Shown one piece after another: positions 34,155 to 45,941 of a DNA stretch of 64,000 bases. The DNA is taken from NCBI GenBank assembly GCA_021030905.1, contig JAGFMI010000004.1, positions 2,294,001 through 2,358,000 on the forward strand, written 5' to 3'. This DNA comes from Pyrenula massariospora. Lineage: Eukaryota > Ascomycota > Eurotiomycetes > Pyrenulales > Pyrenulaceae. The stretch's first letter is position 1; the number at the start of each line of letters is the position of its first letter. The position numbers and the translations under genes are program-made. The notes beneath the pieces are model-generated. The model searched no databases. It worked only from the letters and a program-made list of their open reading frames with translations, and was not told the DNA's origin.

Positions 34155-35691
34155 TCAATCCTCTGACATCCGCTCATAAGACCTACGTGCAAAGTATCGA
34201 ATTCTGTAATCTTCCACGAGACCTTCGACATTGGCTATCGTCCTGTCATGCTCAACTATACTGAACAGGTCTCCATGATCTAAGTATGCAGACTCGACTC
34301 GGGCCAAACAAGCATTTCGTATCTCCTGGCTCTGCCAAGCTAAGTACTTCTCGATAGCTTGCATCTTTGGAAACTCAAATTCCACGGTTCCACTCGATGA
34401 AGTCGTCTGCGCCAACAGCGTTAGGAGTCTATCAATGAAGTATGATTGACAGACCGTAATCGTATAGGATACATTCGGTTTCATCAAAAATTTTCCGTCT
34501 CTCGGCATTATCATCGAGCTGGTTGCAAGGCATAGAGTTTCTCATCGCTATTAGAGGAGCGATAGCCTGTCTTGCATCCGCAGTATCAGTCGTGCGCCGA
34601 ACTTCGAGAAGCCTCGGATTACCAGTAGTCCTAGCGCAAGAAGTAGGAAATTATGACAATAGCCCTCTTTTGCTATTATCCCTAAATACCAGCTCGTATA
34701 ATATTTCACTAGATAGTTCTGCACGCCGTAATAAAGTCGTAGCTATCCGAGCTCAGGACCCAATCGGTCCGGACTATGGCGTATCTCTTTTCACGTTCCG
34801 TGGCCATGCTCAGCAACTTCGCTCTAGGCAGACCCAACAGTTCCTTTGGCGATGGATGTCTGCATTGGAGATTGTTTTACCGATCATACCTTGTCATTGG
34901 TCCTGGTCATGATCGTGATGGCCATCTCGAAATACGGAGCCTGAGTAGCAACAATCGAGAACGATAACGGGTCGAGAACTTGTTGTCCTCTATATCCTTC
35001 GGCGTAGTAGCTAGCTCGAGAGCTTGAAGGTAAATAGCCCTAGAGACGGGGTCATAGAGCATAAGTGCCAGCCTACTGTTTTCATGATCACTAAACTCTT
35101 CCGCTAGACCACGTACCCTGAGAAGTAGATGTGGGTTAAATCTTCTGGATCCGCGTTGCTCCTGATCGTCGAAATCGCGGAGCGTACATTTTCTAGCCTA
35201 CGCTAGTGTTGTTCATCGTCTAAAGGTAAAGCCCTCGATAAGCCCCGTACGTCGCCGTCATGGGAGCTGGCCCATAGGGCTGCTAGGGGCATCTTCCTTC
35301 AGGCTTCGAGATATTGCAGGAATTGGTCGACATCATGCAGGTTCAGAAGAGGATTGGATTCCATGCAGGTCTTATCACGAAGATGGCGTACTTTGAGGGT
35401 AGGCCGATACGATTAATAGCGGCGTTGCTGCACCAGGAAATATGATTGCTTTTCCTCGCCCGAAATGCCGTCAAGCTTCGTGAGCTGACTGTCAATCTGT
35501 GAGAGAACCCATCGGAGCGATGAAAGTGAGCCTATCTCTAAATAAGCAAACTCTGTGCACAACGTGCAATAGGTCGCAGGAAGATTACTGTTGCTGGAAG
35601 GGATCTGCCGGATAGGTATGACTCCCTCACAGCGGGTCACGTAATGGGAATCATGCAGGTGCTGAGGTGGTACGAGAAATCTTGCTCTCAT
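34155..35691 (-). pseudogene. decayed caspase-like (peptidase C14) gene
   Basis: Coding-like sequence on the minus strand carries the two halves of a caspase/metacaspase-type peptidase. The first is DLTHIYFSG followed by YV where the catalytic His-Gly belongs. Further on comes VIVLDCCYSGSVF with the catalytic cysteine box intact. Between them SRLALMLYDPVSRAIYL matches the usual fungal spacer but lies in another frame. Several in-frame stops of the TAG, TAA and TGA type and at least two frame changes show that the gene is dead. The His-to-Tyr change and most stops are what C-to-T mutation would give, which suggests RIP. Flanking open pieces (34155-34514 and 35413-35691) probably belong to the same gene. 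Intact relatives are cytosolic cysteine peptidases tied to cell death. Confidence 0.6.
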
Positions 35692-37408
35692 CCATTGCTG
35701 AGATAGTCAACAACGGAGACATTTCCAAAGTCCCTGCGAGCAACACCTGCATTGGTTCTTTGGCAGTTTCTTTGGCGAGCCCACCATATAATAATCTCAT
35801 GCAAAGGAAGATTTCGTAGTATTCTCTACTAGTTGAAGTATAGACGACTGAGCGTCTTCGGGATTATGGTTGTTTGTCATGCCCATATTATTAGTGCTGT
35901 ATTGTACGTGAGTTCCTAAAAATTCCTGGTATTCCCCAACCTCGTTCACCCTCCTACCACCGCTTTTACAAGCACGCTCACGCATCTCATCGTCGACTGG
36001 CCGTCAATGTAGCAGTCGCTGGGGGAGTCGAAGAATGATCGTTCCGAATTCTACCTAACCTTATCTTTTTCAACGCACTGTCCTGGTCTCTACTTCTTGC
36101 CGTGGCTAGCTGTGCTCGGAGAACTTGAGATCCGACCGTTCGTTATCCAATGCTTGGTCGCCATGACTTCCGAATGGCCGCAGTAGACTTGTTTATTCGC
36201 CAATGTTGAGACTCACTAGCTACGACGTATCAGGCTTTGCTTGCAGGTGTTATTGTCATTGCGAGTGGATTGATGATAACGCTACGGCTTGCCTCTCAGT
36301 GCGCTGGGCGCGGCCTATCCAGCCTATCATGCTCTTTTTGATCCTCACTAGAATGTTTACGCTCTAATATCTCTAATCAGTGTACCTTGCCGTGGCTTGA
36401 CAGGAGCTTCGTGGCTGATCTTTTGAGAGCTGAAACTCACATTTCAGCCAGGCGTCACACGAGGCTTGCTAGTAGAAGTAATAACACTTCCTACTCCGAT
36501 CATCAGGCGGTGATGCGTGTCACAATTTCTGCCACCAAGCCCCGACACCCCTGCAATGTCTTCGTATCGACAGGTGGAAGTAGCCTTTTCGAGACCATCC
36601 TTCGAAAGCTTGAGTCTAGCGTAGACGACATTGAGTTACACCACTCGAGCTGTCAAATTTTCTTCTTTTGCTTCTACTTGTTCCGTTCATGCAATGCTCA
36701 GTACAAGGAATTGCTAGATCACAAGCGATTGTCGAGAGTGCGGCTGTGCATGCTAACATCAGCGTTACAAGATATTGCTCTCGTTAAGAATTGAAATCAG
36801 TTCCAATATGTTGCTTTCTGCGCAGGTTCTATCCAGAACACCAAGTTGGCTGAGTTTTTCAAGCGTGCAGTCGGACATCCCTCCGATCTTGAGTGATGCT
36901 AATGAAAACTTGACGATGCTACTCCGGAGGTAAGCACTCCTGAGTTCGCAATCTATGACCCCTTGCACATAGCAGCCTAATTATCAAAAGTTCCAGCTCA
37001 CTGACGCCTCGTGGCGCCGGATACATCTCCGCGATGCGTGCTGGTCAAGATTTGCCGTCAAAATTCATCCAAATAATCCTGATGCTTGTCAATCACCTTA
37101 TTCGTTGGTCGTGATTCGACGAGTATTGTCACAACTAGCAATGATGTTTTCCCACTACTGCATACTAGCATATCCATCACGTTGTGCGTGTCGAGACTTG
37201 TCTTACAACAGCGTCGCCACCTCGAGAATGGAGCATGATGTGTCACATAGGAGCCCGGGGTGTGAATTACACCGTAGAAAGTGAACTTGAGGCGCCGGGC
37301 TTTGGGGTTATATACATCTAGGCGCAATTCCTGTCACATCTGCCATAACCATTTCTTTACAGTATAAAAAGCCAATTTCGCCGACTACACTTAGCGTCTC
37401 ATCAATCA
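35692..37408. other. intergenic, no clear gene
   Basis: A plus-strand frame at 36387-36794 (135 codons) has no domain and no upstream promoter sign. The right end is the promoter of the gene at 37409, with a clear TATA box. Confidence 0.45.
37363..37370 (+). promoter_or_regulatory. TATA box of the 37409 gene
   Basis: TATAAAAA lies 46 bp upstream of the ATG at 37409, with a CATCAATCA leader before the start codon. The spacing suits a TATA-driven, possibly strongly inducible promoter. Confidence 0.7.
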
Positions 37409-38656
37409 ATGTCTGATACTATCGATTTCACGACCGAGATCACAGCCAACAGCGCAGTTCCCCCCTCAGCTAGTCTCAAGGCTGGAGACGACGGTCCCAT
37501 CACCAACTGGGAGGAGACCATTGAGCCCGAAGCAGCAGAAGCTTCCATAGGATCTGCAAAAGTTGAAGCAGTTGGATTTCAACCATCTGCTCGTCAGCCA
37601 GCACAAGTTATCCCCCAGCCAACCCAGCCCATCATGCCGTACAATCAGAATGAGCTGCCCAAGATAACTAACGCTGCTACCCTTCCCGGGGCTTTCTTCT
37701 TTCTAACACTGACAAACAAGGACAAGAAAGTGAATCAAGTGGTGGCTTACGATCCTTTTGTGGAAAAAGGGCGATAAGGCGGTTGATATTCTTGCTGTTT
37801 ACGAGACAGGTAAACTGCCATACTACGAGTACTTCGATGAATCTGCAGGCGGAAAGTGGGAATATAGCACGAGCTACTACTGTAAGTGTTTAACAAAAGA
37901 CATCAAGACCATTTAACTTTCTTACTAGCACAAGAACACCTTTGGAGATATTACACACCTACTGACTCATCTGCAGCCGGTAAATATGGTGGCAAGGACA
38001 ACGACAACAAGGGCGTCAACAGCCCACCCTGGCCTTACACCGTCAAGAATGCTGCTGGCAACGATAGCATCATTTTAAATGGAGTGAACATCGCTTTCTG
38101 GAACAACGGATCACAGGGCGGACTTTTTACAAGTGCTCCTAGCACTCCGTTTAGTCAGGCGAAAGCACTGACCCCAGTCGTGCCTCTGTACAAGGCGAGC
38201 GGCCAAAATTTCATCAAGACAACTAGCAAAGTGAATAAGCTCCTCAGTGCGGCCCAGGTCGACTTCTACGCCATGTCGGATGGTAAACTCGGATAGCAAA
38301 AAGCTGCACAAATCAACATTGACGCTTGTTTAGCGGTGAATTTTCAAGAAAGGTTTAAGGCAGGGGCCAAGGATCTATGTTTATGGTCAAAACATCAGTC
38401 ACTTCCTACATATAGTGCAGTCATGGGTTCAGGGCAGGGAATGTATACATGTAATTCTCAAATGTTGTTTGAAGGATCTAACGAGCCTAATGAGTTTCAA
38501 TCTCTAACGATGAATGACAGAGTATCTAGTATCGTAAGCCAAGAAGTATCTGAACAAGGACAGCAGTACCTATTCTTTTTGACGAATGACGTCGATTACC
38601 AAGGACTCGAAGATAGTTTTCCCCCCCGGGGCAGATCCTATGGATCACTCTTGTGA
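37409..38656 (+). CDS. unknown cytosolic protein, four exons
   Basis: I do not recognise the family. A consistent model is 37409-37729, 37779-37881, 37929-38282 and 38334-38656, with introns of 49, 47 and 51 bp, giving 366 residues. The first 85 residues are acidic and Ala/Pro-rich, low in structure. From LPGAFFFLTLTNKDKK onward the sequence looks like a beta-rich globular domain with many aromatic residues: DILAVYETGKLPYYEYF, QEHLWRYYTPTDSS, NSPPWPYTVKNAAGND and NIAFWNNGSQGGLF. No signal peptide or membrane helix is visible. The first intron ends in AAG; if it is not spliced there, the frame is broken at 37774 and the gene would be a recent pseudogene. A sugar-binding or extradiol-like fold is possible, but this is a guess from composition only. 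Confidence 0.6.
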
Positions 38657-39874
38657 TTTAGAGTGCAGCAAAGGCCGCTCATCATTATGAAAGAAAGCTA
38701 TTGCTTCGGTAGACGTTGTTCTCTCCTGTAACTGACCTAACAACGCTTCAGCTGCCGTGAAAGACTACAGCTCTGTTGCCTTAACTGCGTACCCAACAGT
38801 ATAGGAAGACATAACTTGATATTTGTTTTTGATGCTCAATCCTGAGATGTAGGATGTTCGACCAGGACAACATCTGACTATTTAGCTGTCTTGGACCAAG
38901 CAGCGCAACACATAAAATCCCGTCGTTATGAGATCACGACCGCTGTCCAGTCGAAACATGGAAGACATCTTGTGTGGAGTACTCAATTCCTGTGCTTAAT
39001 TCTGTACAGTGTTTTAGTGCGAGCAGGGACGATCAGCCGATGAAAAGAGCACATGCTCGGTTCTAGTTGGGAAACCTCTAGCCGCAAGAGCTAGTGCCCA
39101 GTGTCACTGCTCTCCCTCTGCAGCAAGGCTTTCGAAGATTCTTCTTACACAGAATTCTAGATTCCAGGCCATTTTGGTAGCTTTGCGAAACTCCTGCTTA
39201 TTTTGATCTCTGCTGCGTCACGGAAGTTTTGAGTGCAATCTCACTCCACTAACTCACGCTACCTCGCTATGATACAGCGTTGACATAAGGTGGATAGTTT
39301 TGCTGCTATTAGCACAGTACGAGGACAAGGGTTTGTTAGTGTCAGGGAGATAATCAACGTACAAATTGATCTCTAGGGTAGTGGATTCCCATCTTCTCAG
39401 AGGCAACTCGCGGCCCCCCTCCTCCCCGGGTTTCCTTGTCCCTATCATTATCTGAACAGGCTTAGCATGCACATAAGTTTTGATTCTTGACGGGGACTGA
39501 TAGATCAATTTGGGAACTAATTAGTCTTTTAATAAAATTTTTAACAGGAAAGATCATCTGGAGGCTGGCAACAGGAAAGCTCAAGTGTGAGATCTGGGTA
39601 GGTGGCGATAGGCAGAGAGCAGAAGAACAATAGCTATATCCCTATACCTGATAGGTTCGAGACTTAAAGGTTGAAGGGCTAGAAGGTGAACAGCAAAGAG
39701 AGACTTGGCAGGTCTTGGCAGGCGTGACATCCAGTGCATAATTATTATTTATTAAAGGGATGCCAACATAGAAGATTTCAAGAATAAAAGAATATTAATA
39801 ATAGTGAATGATTTATCTGAATTAACGATAAGGGGTTTTATACAAATGCACTTCTTGAAATGTACTGATTAATA
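38657..39874. other. intergenic, AT-rich towards the right
   Basis: No supported gene. From about 39500 to 39860 the sequence is markedly AT-rich and lies just beyond the stop codon of the FAD oxidoreductase gene. Confidence 0.45.
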
Positions 39875-41381
39875 TCATTTCAAACCTGCAAGCATCCTTG
39901 GCAGTAGCTCATTTGTAAACGCCCAGACATTACCAGAATAGTCCTCAGACCAGAGCCCTCCCGTATACCAAGTCGAGCGGTAACCCTGCGACGAATAGAT
40001 GTCTTGAACAATGCCGGCTCTGAGCAGATCCGGAGATTGCCTCCAAAGGACCGAGTTGTGGTCGACGAAGGCGAGGAACTCTACGCTGGTGTCCGTCGAG
40101 TTCGGATATGTACCGCCCGAAGTTAAGTTTGCTACAGCAGCGGTGATTATTTCTTTCGCCTCTGCATGGCTGATAGAGTAGTTGGTGGCGAACAGGACTT
40201 CGAAGAGATGTTCTTCGGGTAAGCCGGCAGACGCAAATTTGAGCGCGTAAGGCCAGTCCCGGATGTTTAAGTGGCTGGACGGCACCGCATCTGGAGCGGT
40301 AAAGGTGACTGTAGTGTTCCCTGGAATAGATGGGACCCGAGCCATGGCGGCAAATGACCAGGTGCCTGTCCATGTGCTGAGGGGTTCGCTCTCTTTCGAA
40401 TCTAGATCAAAAGCCTTAAGCCTTCGCACACTTGGTGGAGGTGTAAACAGTAGCTTTTGCGCCTTGATCAATTTCTGGCTGCCCTCTGGGCCTTGTACAA
40501 CGAGCTTCACGCCATCCGTGTTCCGCTCTGCTGTAACGACCCGACTCTGTAGCATGACATCTTCCCGTAGTAGGTCCAGTGCGCGATTATAGAGTTCACT
40601 GTTGCTAAAGCCCTTTGGCACGAATAATGAGGCGTCCAAAAAACTTTGAGCAACTGGCTGTCCAACTGCAAAGTACACGTATAATGTCAGGACGTCCTTG
40701 ATCCCACCTACACCTAGATTTGATAAAAGTGAAAATGTTGGAGCAGCAGCTTGTAGCCCGTAGCGAGTAGCGAAGTCGCCAAATGGAAGAAGTAGCTCGG
40801 ATGGAATGTCCGAGGGTGACCAGAAGTCGAAATAGCCAGGCAGTAGTTCATCCGAGTATGACGAAGTCAGATTGATCCATTTCTGGATTGCTGCGACTGT
40901 ATCAGGGAATGAGGGTGGCGTGTACGAAGACAGTAAGCTGCCATCAGTGCTGTTGACGTATATAGAAGTTGCAGTAGTTAGTGGGACGTAAGGCGTGATG
41001 GGAAGGTTGAAGCGCTCGAAGAAAGCTTCCGCGTTGCCGTAGCGGATGTAGGCTTCCACACCATAGTCAATAGAAGAATTGCTAATTGGGTCAAAGTACG
41101 TGTTTACATGGCCACCCTAGAACAGCTTAGTGTGTGATTAAGGCTTGCCGTATAGACTGATATTGGTTGTTACACACAAGGTGGTCTTCCCTTTCAACTA
41201 CGACAATACTAGTATTAAAATCTTCACGCAGGCGCACAGCGGCATACGTGCCAGAACCGCCGCCTCCAATGATAGCTACATCTTTGGTGATAGTGTCCGC
41301 AGGCGCAAATATGGTCTCATCAATTGTGGATGTTGCGTGCGTGAGTGCGGCAGTGACGTAAAGGAGATAAAGTCGTAACAT
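39875..41381 (-). CDS. secreted FAD/NAD(P)-binding oxidoreductase, beta-cyclopiazonate dehydrogenase-like
   Basis: Two exons (41381-41178 and 41116-39875, 61-bp intron) give 481 residues. The N-terminus MLRLYLLYVTAALTHATS is a signal peptide. It is followed by DVAIIGGGGSGTYAAVRLRED with the Rossmann GxGxxG at residues 39-44 and, across the splice, VEREDHLGGHVNTYFDP, which is the GG motif of amine-oxidase-like flavoproteins. YGVEAYIRYGNAEAFFERF and the late AFTNELLPRML are typical of the secreted fungal family that includes beta-cyclopiazonate dehydrogenase. Several N-x-S/T sites (for example NSTDGS, NTTVTF, NLTSGG) fit a secreted glycoprotein. It should oxidise an amine or indole-like substrate with FAD. 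No tryptophan prenyltransferase or PKS-NRPS is nearby, so a cyclopiazonic acid cluster is not implied. Confidence 0.88.
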
Positions 41382-44215
41382 GATCAATTGTACATGTATA
41401 GAGAGGTTCTTAAAAGACTTCTGAAAGTGTGCGCGATGAGAAATGCACTTATATACCCTTTAAAGTCTTACTCAACATATGAAGACACATTTTCATTTTG
41501 GGCCAGGCATCAAAGTCGACTTATACTCGCTGGCCAGGGCCAGCGGGTTGCCATGGCGCACGTCGTGCGAGTTTTATCCCAGCCGTGAGCCGCCGGAATG
41601 GCGTAGAGGGCTTTTAATAATGATGTGGGGTAGCGTGAACTTAGTCTGCTTGCTGTAGTCAAGGCTAAATTCGAGAAGCGGGTGAGAGGAGGACTTTGCG
41701 CAGCGTTCAGAGCAAGAGGAAGCTAACAACAAGAGGAGGGTACCACCGACTATTTTGTCGGCTTGTCGATCAGTACGAGGCAGTTCGCAGGAAATGGTGG
41801 CCGGCTCCCCTCGTCCGTTAGGCACTTGTTACTGCCGAAGACACCGGAGGCTTTGACTAGCGGGACAGGCCTTGAAGAAGTGTCGGCGATCATCAGGAGC
41901 GGTAGGGCAAGCTAGACCATCTAGCGCTTAACATCGAAGGTCGACCCGTCAAAGGCCCGTAGACTGCTTAGGGCTACGAGCAAATCCTCCACGCTTATAG
42001 TGGACTTCGCCTCAGCTGTCTGATCGGGGTCATACTTACCGACATATTATCCGTTGAAGCTCCGCGACGTCACCCTAAAGTTCCGTAATAGAGAAAGAGT
42101 ATCGTAGAGCAGTGGCCACTAGCAGCGGCCTCTGCCTTGTGCATCTTTACTTTTAATGATGGTTCAGCTTCGCGGCCAGTCTCATCCAAGAGATGTAAAA
42201 TATTAACTTCCACCATAAACAGATTGTGCTCAGCTTGGGAATATTGCCTGCTCCCAACGGATCTCCGAATTAATATCGAAAATTCTCAAGGTCGGCGTCA
42301 TAACCAGTTTCTGCGTGTCGGCACGGTGGGCTTGCAAGGTCATGTCGTAACTTAAAGAAAATATTCGCCCACTGCTTTAGAGGTATATTTGAAACGTGGC
42401 TCCGTCCGGACCGAAAAGCTCTTTTGACGATGGCCGTGGCTTCCATTGCTGACCCAGTTCGTCCGGACCTCTAACATAGTTCTTACCAGAGCCTTGGTGC
42501 GACTGTTCCCGATGGACCCTGTATTTTTGAAGCGTGCATCCCCTCCGCCTTGCAGGGTAGGGTCGATGGCCTGGAGCGTTCGCGGTTGGCTCGTAGAATT
42601 GAACGATGTCCGTCACCTTGATTAGTCTTACCATGCTAAAAGACTTTCGTCCAATTTTGTCATCTATTATCCCCGCTTTGATTCCTACTGTCAGCAATAT
42701 TCAGCGGCATTGACCCGCTCCCGCCGCTCAAAACGAGCCATCGCAGGGGCGACTGAGACTTTGGAGCGATCAATTTCGGGCTTTCCAGGGACTTTCTCAC
42801 GGGCCACTTCCGAGCCACTTCCGGGCCTTCCAGCCTTCGGGCCTCCTCCGGGCCGATGCCGCTTATCGCTAGAAATCAACGCCACCATAAGGCTGAACCC
42901 TTCCGTGCCCAATGTGATAAGTGCTCAGGTTTCATGAGATCATTCGATGTCGTCACCTCAGCCTGATGAATTTCCAACTGCTCTACCTGATAGGGGATAC
43001 TACCATGAGACATCAAGAATTTGCAAAACGAATGTAAACAAAACGTCTTAATATCTGACAACTTCCATATGGAACATTATGCAGCCCTATTGGCTCGGCT
43101 CCGTGAGGCGTTTAGGCTCGCTTCTAGGCATTTTAGACGAAGTGCTAGCTGGGACGAGATCCCGAGAGAGGCTCTACAAGCCTGCACATCTTTCAGATTC
43201 ACGAAGACGCTAAAACGCCACCCATCCCGCTCGCCGTGAGCGGCACGATTATCGGTCGCTATCGTCGATCCACCCTCCCTCCATGCCTGACCCGCTCGAG
43301 CACACACGGGGTCATGTCTCAATACGGATGTTTTTGTGAGTCTTGGACCTTGACGAAGGGATGACAAGCGCGAAGCGTTGGAGAGGAACTTCCTTTACGT
43401 TCCAAGTAGCCTGATCGCGGGAACGGCAGCATTTGGTGTAGCAATGCACGATTCATTGATAAGAGGAAGCATGCCACACTAGGGGAGCCACGAGAGTGGC
43501 GTTCACGGCGTTCGAGGCGTTATTTGTGTCAGCGGAAAGGGGAAAGGGAACGATGGAGGTTGCGGAAGGGCCGTGCGGATTCGCAGGTCTGAGTTTGAGT
43601 AAGGCGGATGGAGAAAAGGAGCTTGATTGCTGGGCAGGGTACTTCAAAGGAGAGTAGTGTGGGGATGCAGAGAATTGTTCGGAAGAGACGGCGAGGGAGA
43701 TCATGAACGATCGTCGTTGCATCAACAGCACCAAGCTACAAGAAGTATGCAACACTATAGCTGATGATGAGATACACAGATTTCTTATCCTGGCGTTGTG
43801 TGATTGACAACCTTCTCCATCACCAATTTAGGACGAGAGCATCTATATGGCGAGCACATTCTAGCTTTTAGACTTTCAATACATCGTGGGAACTCTGTGG
43901 AGCGTGAGATAGAGTGCAGCCGTTGAGATCACGAAAAAGTCCTATGATGGCCTGCTTGGGTTTGTGGAAGGCGACAGTCTTTCCGTTTCCTAGGCTCTGC
44001 ATATTTCTGTGTTTTCTTAACGACTCCTAACAGGCAAATATTTCTAGATGGGCCCTGTTCATCCATCAAGGGTCATAGAAGCTAAGTCAGCTCAGCGTTC
44101 GACAGTGTGGTTCACTTGGCCGTGCCATTTCATTGTTGTCTATGAATTGATACCCCTCCAGGCTGGTATTATCTATGGCCGCGTTTTGAGGTGCCACATT
44201 ATCATCCCAACCACT
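41382..44215. other. 2.8-kb spacer
   Basis: A TATA box for the FAD oxidoreductase is at the left end. The remainder holds short frames, with a CG-rich patch of repeated GGGCC-type words near 42780-42860. I see no gene that can be supported. Confidence 0.45.
41448..41455 (-). promoter_or_regulatory. TATA box of the FAD oxidoreductase gene
   Basis: TATATAAG on the minus strand, 67 bp upstream of the ATG at 41381. Confidence 0.6.
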
Positions 44216-44528
44216 TCATTCCTTCAGGTCGTCCCCGGTCTTACATTCTCCTGCATTTCCTCTCAAAGTCATCCAAAATCCAACCCCAAGATAAATTATT
44301 GCGAAAAGGAATAAAATGGCTGCTCTTCCCCTGTCGTTTTCCGGTATGAAAGCAGATATCAGGGTGTCGTTCGAGAAAAAGAGTCTATGCTGAAAGAAGG
44401 GGCATATAGAAACCAAGTAAAAGATGTTCTGCACTCTCATTAGCCAGCAGGTACCTGAGAACAGTGGGTGTTGCTTTTACCAGCAGATAAAAGGTCAACA
44501 GGAAGGAGTACAGTAGTGACGAGGACAT
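44216..44528 (-). CDS. small membrane protein, hypothetical
   Basis: Two exons (44528-44455 and 44384-44216, 70-bp intron ending TAG) would give 80 residues. The protein starts MSSSLLYSFLLTFYLLVK, a membrane helix or signal anchor. After the splice it reads RLFFSNDTLISAFIPENDRGRAAILFLFAIIYLGVGFWMTL, a second helix preceded by a short polar loop, and ends in a charged tail. An upstream in-frame ATG at 44576 adds 16 residues. I do not know the family. The two-helix layout and the RGRAAIL loop resemble small uncharacterised fungal membrane proteins. The join depends on using the TAG six bases after a TTTCAG; the CAG itself breaks the frame. Confidence 0.45.
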
Positions 44529-45359
44529 ATTCAAAGGCTGGGCTTCTGCAAAATCTGAATGGGTTACCTGCATCACCTTTGCAGAGGGGGCTGATGCCTT
44601 TTGAGGAAGTCAAACATTAGAATCTCGCTACTTTATTCTGGTTGGGAAGGCTACAGTCTTAACGATCACCTTGCCGCAAGAAAATACGGGTACATAGAAG
44701 TCCTCTCGTAAGGAGTCCCACTCCTTAAGTCAAAGTCAAAAGCACCCGCTGGATCATTCAAGTCCCTGGCAATTAGAGGTGGAGCATAAAGTAGAATGGA
44801 GTTGATTGATTCGAGAGACTAGGCCCAAATCAGTAATAGATCTCGGAAGTTATCTATCCTCCGGGCCACCGAGTGATGATTCGTATCTAACAGGAATCTT
44901 ACGAAGAAGCTTGCTCAATTTGCGCACTTAATTGCCAAGGAAAGCATATCTGTCCATTCATGCTTATGATCTTATGAGCTGGATCGGGAAAATGGTGACT
45001 CGGGGGTCCGGGGCGTGACTGCTCCCGAACCAGCTCCCCCATGGACCCAGCTAGGAAACCGCCATTTCGACCACCCTGTTCCCTCCTCGATTACGTTCCA
45101 CATATGCATCTTGTCAGTATGCGCGTCTTTTCACGATGACTATGCTATCTCTGCAGCCACTCAGCGCTGGTCCACGAGCCATTATTAAGAACTCCATTTT
45201 GCTAGTACTGAGGAGACTCTCGATGCTACAGTTCTTGGCCATTAGCCAATCTCGTAGCCTTTGCGCGTACAGAAGCCGTGCTGGAAAATCCACACAAGGA
45301 CAATCTCGACAACTATCCTACCCTTCTCAAAGGTGTCCAGCATTCGAACAATCCACAAT
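44529..45359. other. intergenic
   Basis: Nothing beyond possible promoter sequence. An in-frame ATG at 45261 could extend the next gene by 33 residues. Confidence 0.45.
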
Positions 45360-45941
45360 ATGTCTGCCGAATCCTACCCGGGCGACTCCATCATCCCCCA
45401 TCCAGAGATGAACTACAACCACGTAAAGCGCATCCGAGCACCACCGTCTACGATCTACCCCTGGATCCTACAACTCGGAAAAGGCCGCGGCGGCTGGTAT
45501 CTCCCCTCAGCCGTTGAGCGTCTCCTGCCAAAATCGATGCGCGCCGTCCAGACGCTGAATCCCGCATGGACCACGCTTGCGGTTGGGGACCGAGTGGAGG
45601 ACTATGGTTTCGATGCAGCGGAGGATTTTTTCATCGTGGCGGAAATTGTGCCGGATAAGGCGCTTGTTTACAGGAGCGAGAGGTACGGCACGGTGTTTAC
45701 GTGGGCGTTGATTCTGGAGGAGAAGAGGGAGGGGTGGAGCGAGGTGAGGTTAAGATTTCGAGGGCGGATCCATAAGACGGGTTGGCAGAGAAGATTGTTG
45801 GTGATAGGTGGAGGTTGGATGGATTGGGTCACGACGGCACCGATGCTGGCGGGGCTCAAGGAGAGGGCGGAACAAGAAAAGCTCAATGAGACAGAGGAAG
45901 ACTTTTGTGGTACAGGAAATAGGACAGCGGTCGCAATGTAA
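45360..45941 (+). CDS. SRPBCC/START-like fold protein
   Basis: A single exon of 193 residues from MSAESYPGDS. The pattern IRAPPSTIYPWILQLGKGRGGWYLPSAVERLL, AWTTLAVGDRVEDYGF and LVYRSERYGTVFTWALILEE belongs to a family of SRPBCC-type proteins known from bacteria and fungi, with a helix-grip fold that binds a hydrophobic ligand. The line P-W-x-x-Q-L-G-K-x-R-G-G-W-Y is its most conserved part. An in-frame ATG at 45261 would add 33 Arg/Thr/Ser-rich residues that could act as a mitochondrial presequence; I prefer 45360 because the family motif begins right after it. The last 20 residues are charged and not conserved-looking. No enzymatic role can be assigned. The ligand is unknown. Confidence 0.75.
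   Translation: MSAESYPGDSIIPHPEMNYNHVKRIRAPPSTIYPWILQLGKGRGGWYLPSAVERLLPKSMRAVQTLNPAWTTLAVGDRVEDYGFDAAEDFFIVAEIVPDKALVYRSERYGTVFTWALILEEKREGWSEVRLRFRGRIHKTGWQRRLLVIGGGWMDWVTTAPMLAGLKERAEQEKLNETEEDFCGTGNRTAVAM

Noticed and set aside
39875-41381. cyclopiazonic acid pathway
   Set aside because: Only the flavoprotein family resembles beta-cyclopiazonate dehydrogenase. The prenyltransferase and PKS-NRPS are absent from the window.
43453-43755. 100-codon minus-strand frame
   Set aside because: Ser/Ala-rich, no domain or signal, no splice continuation.
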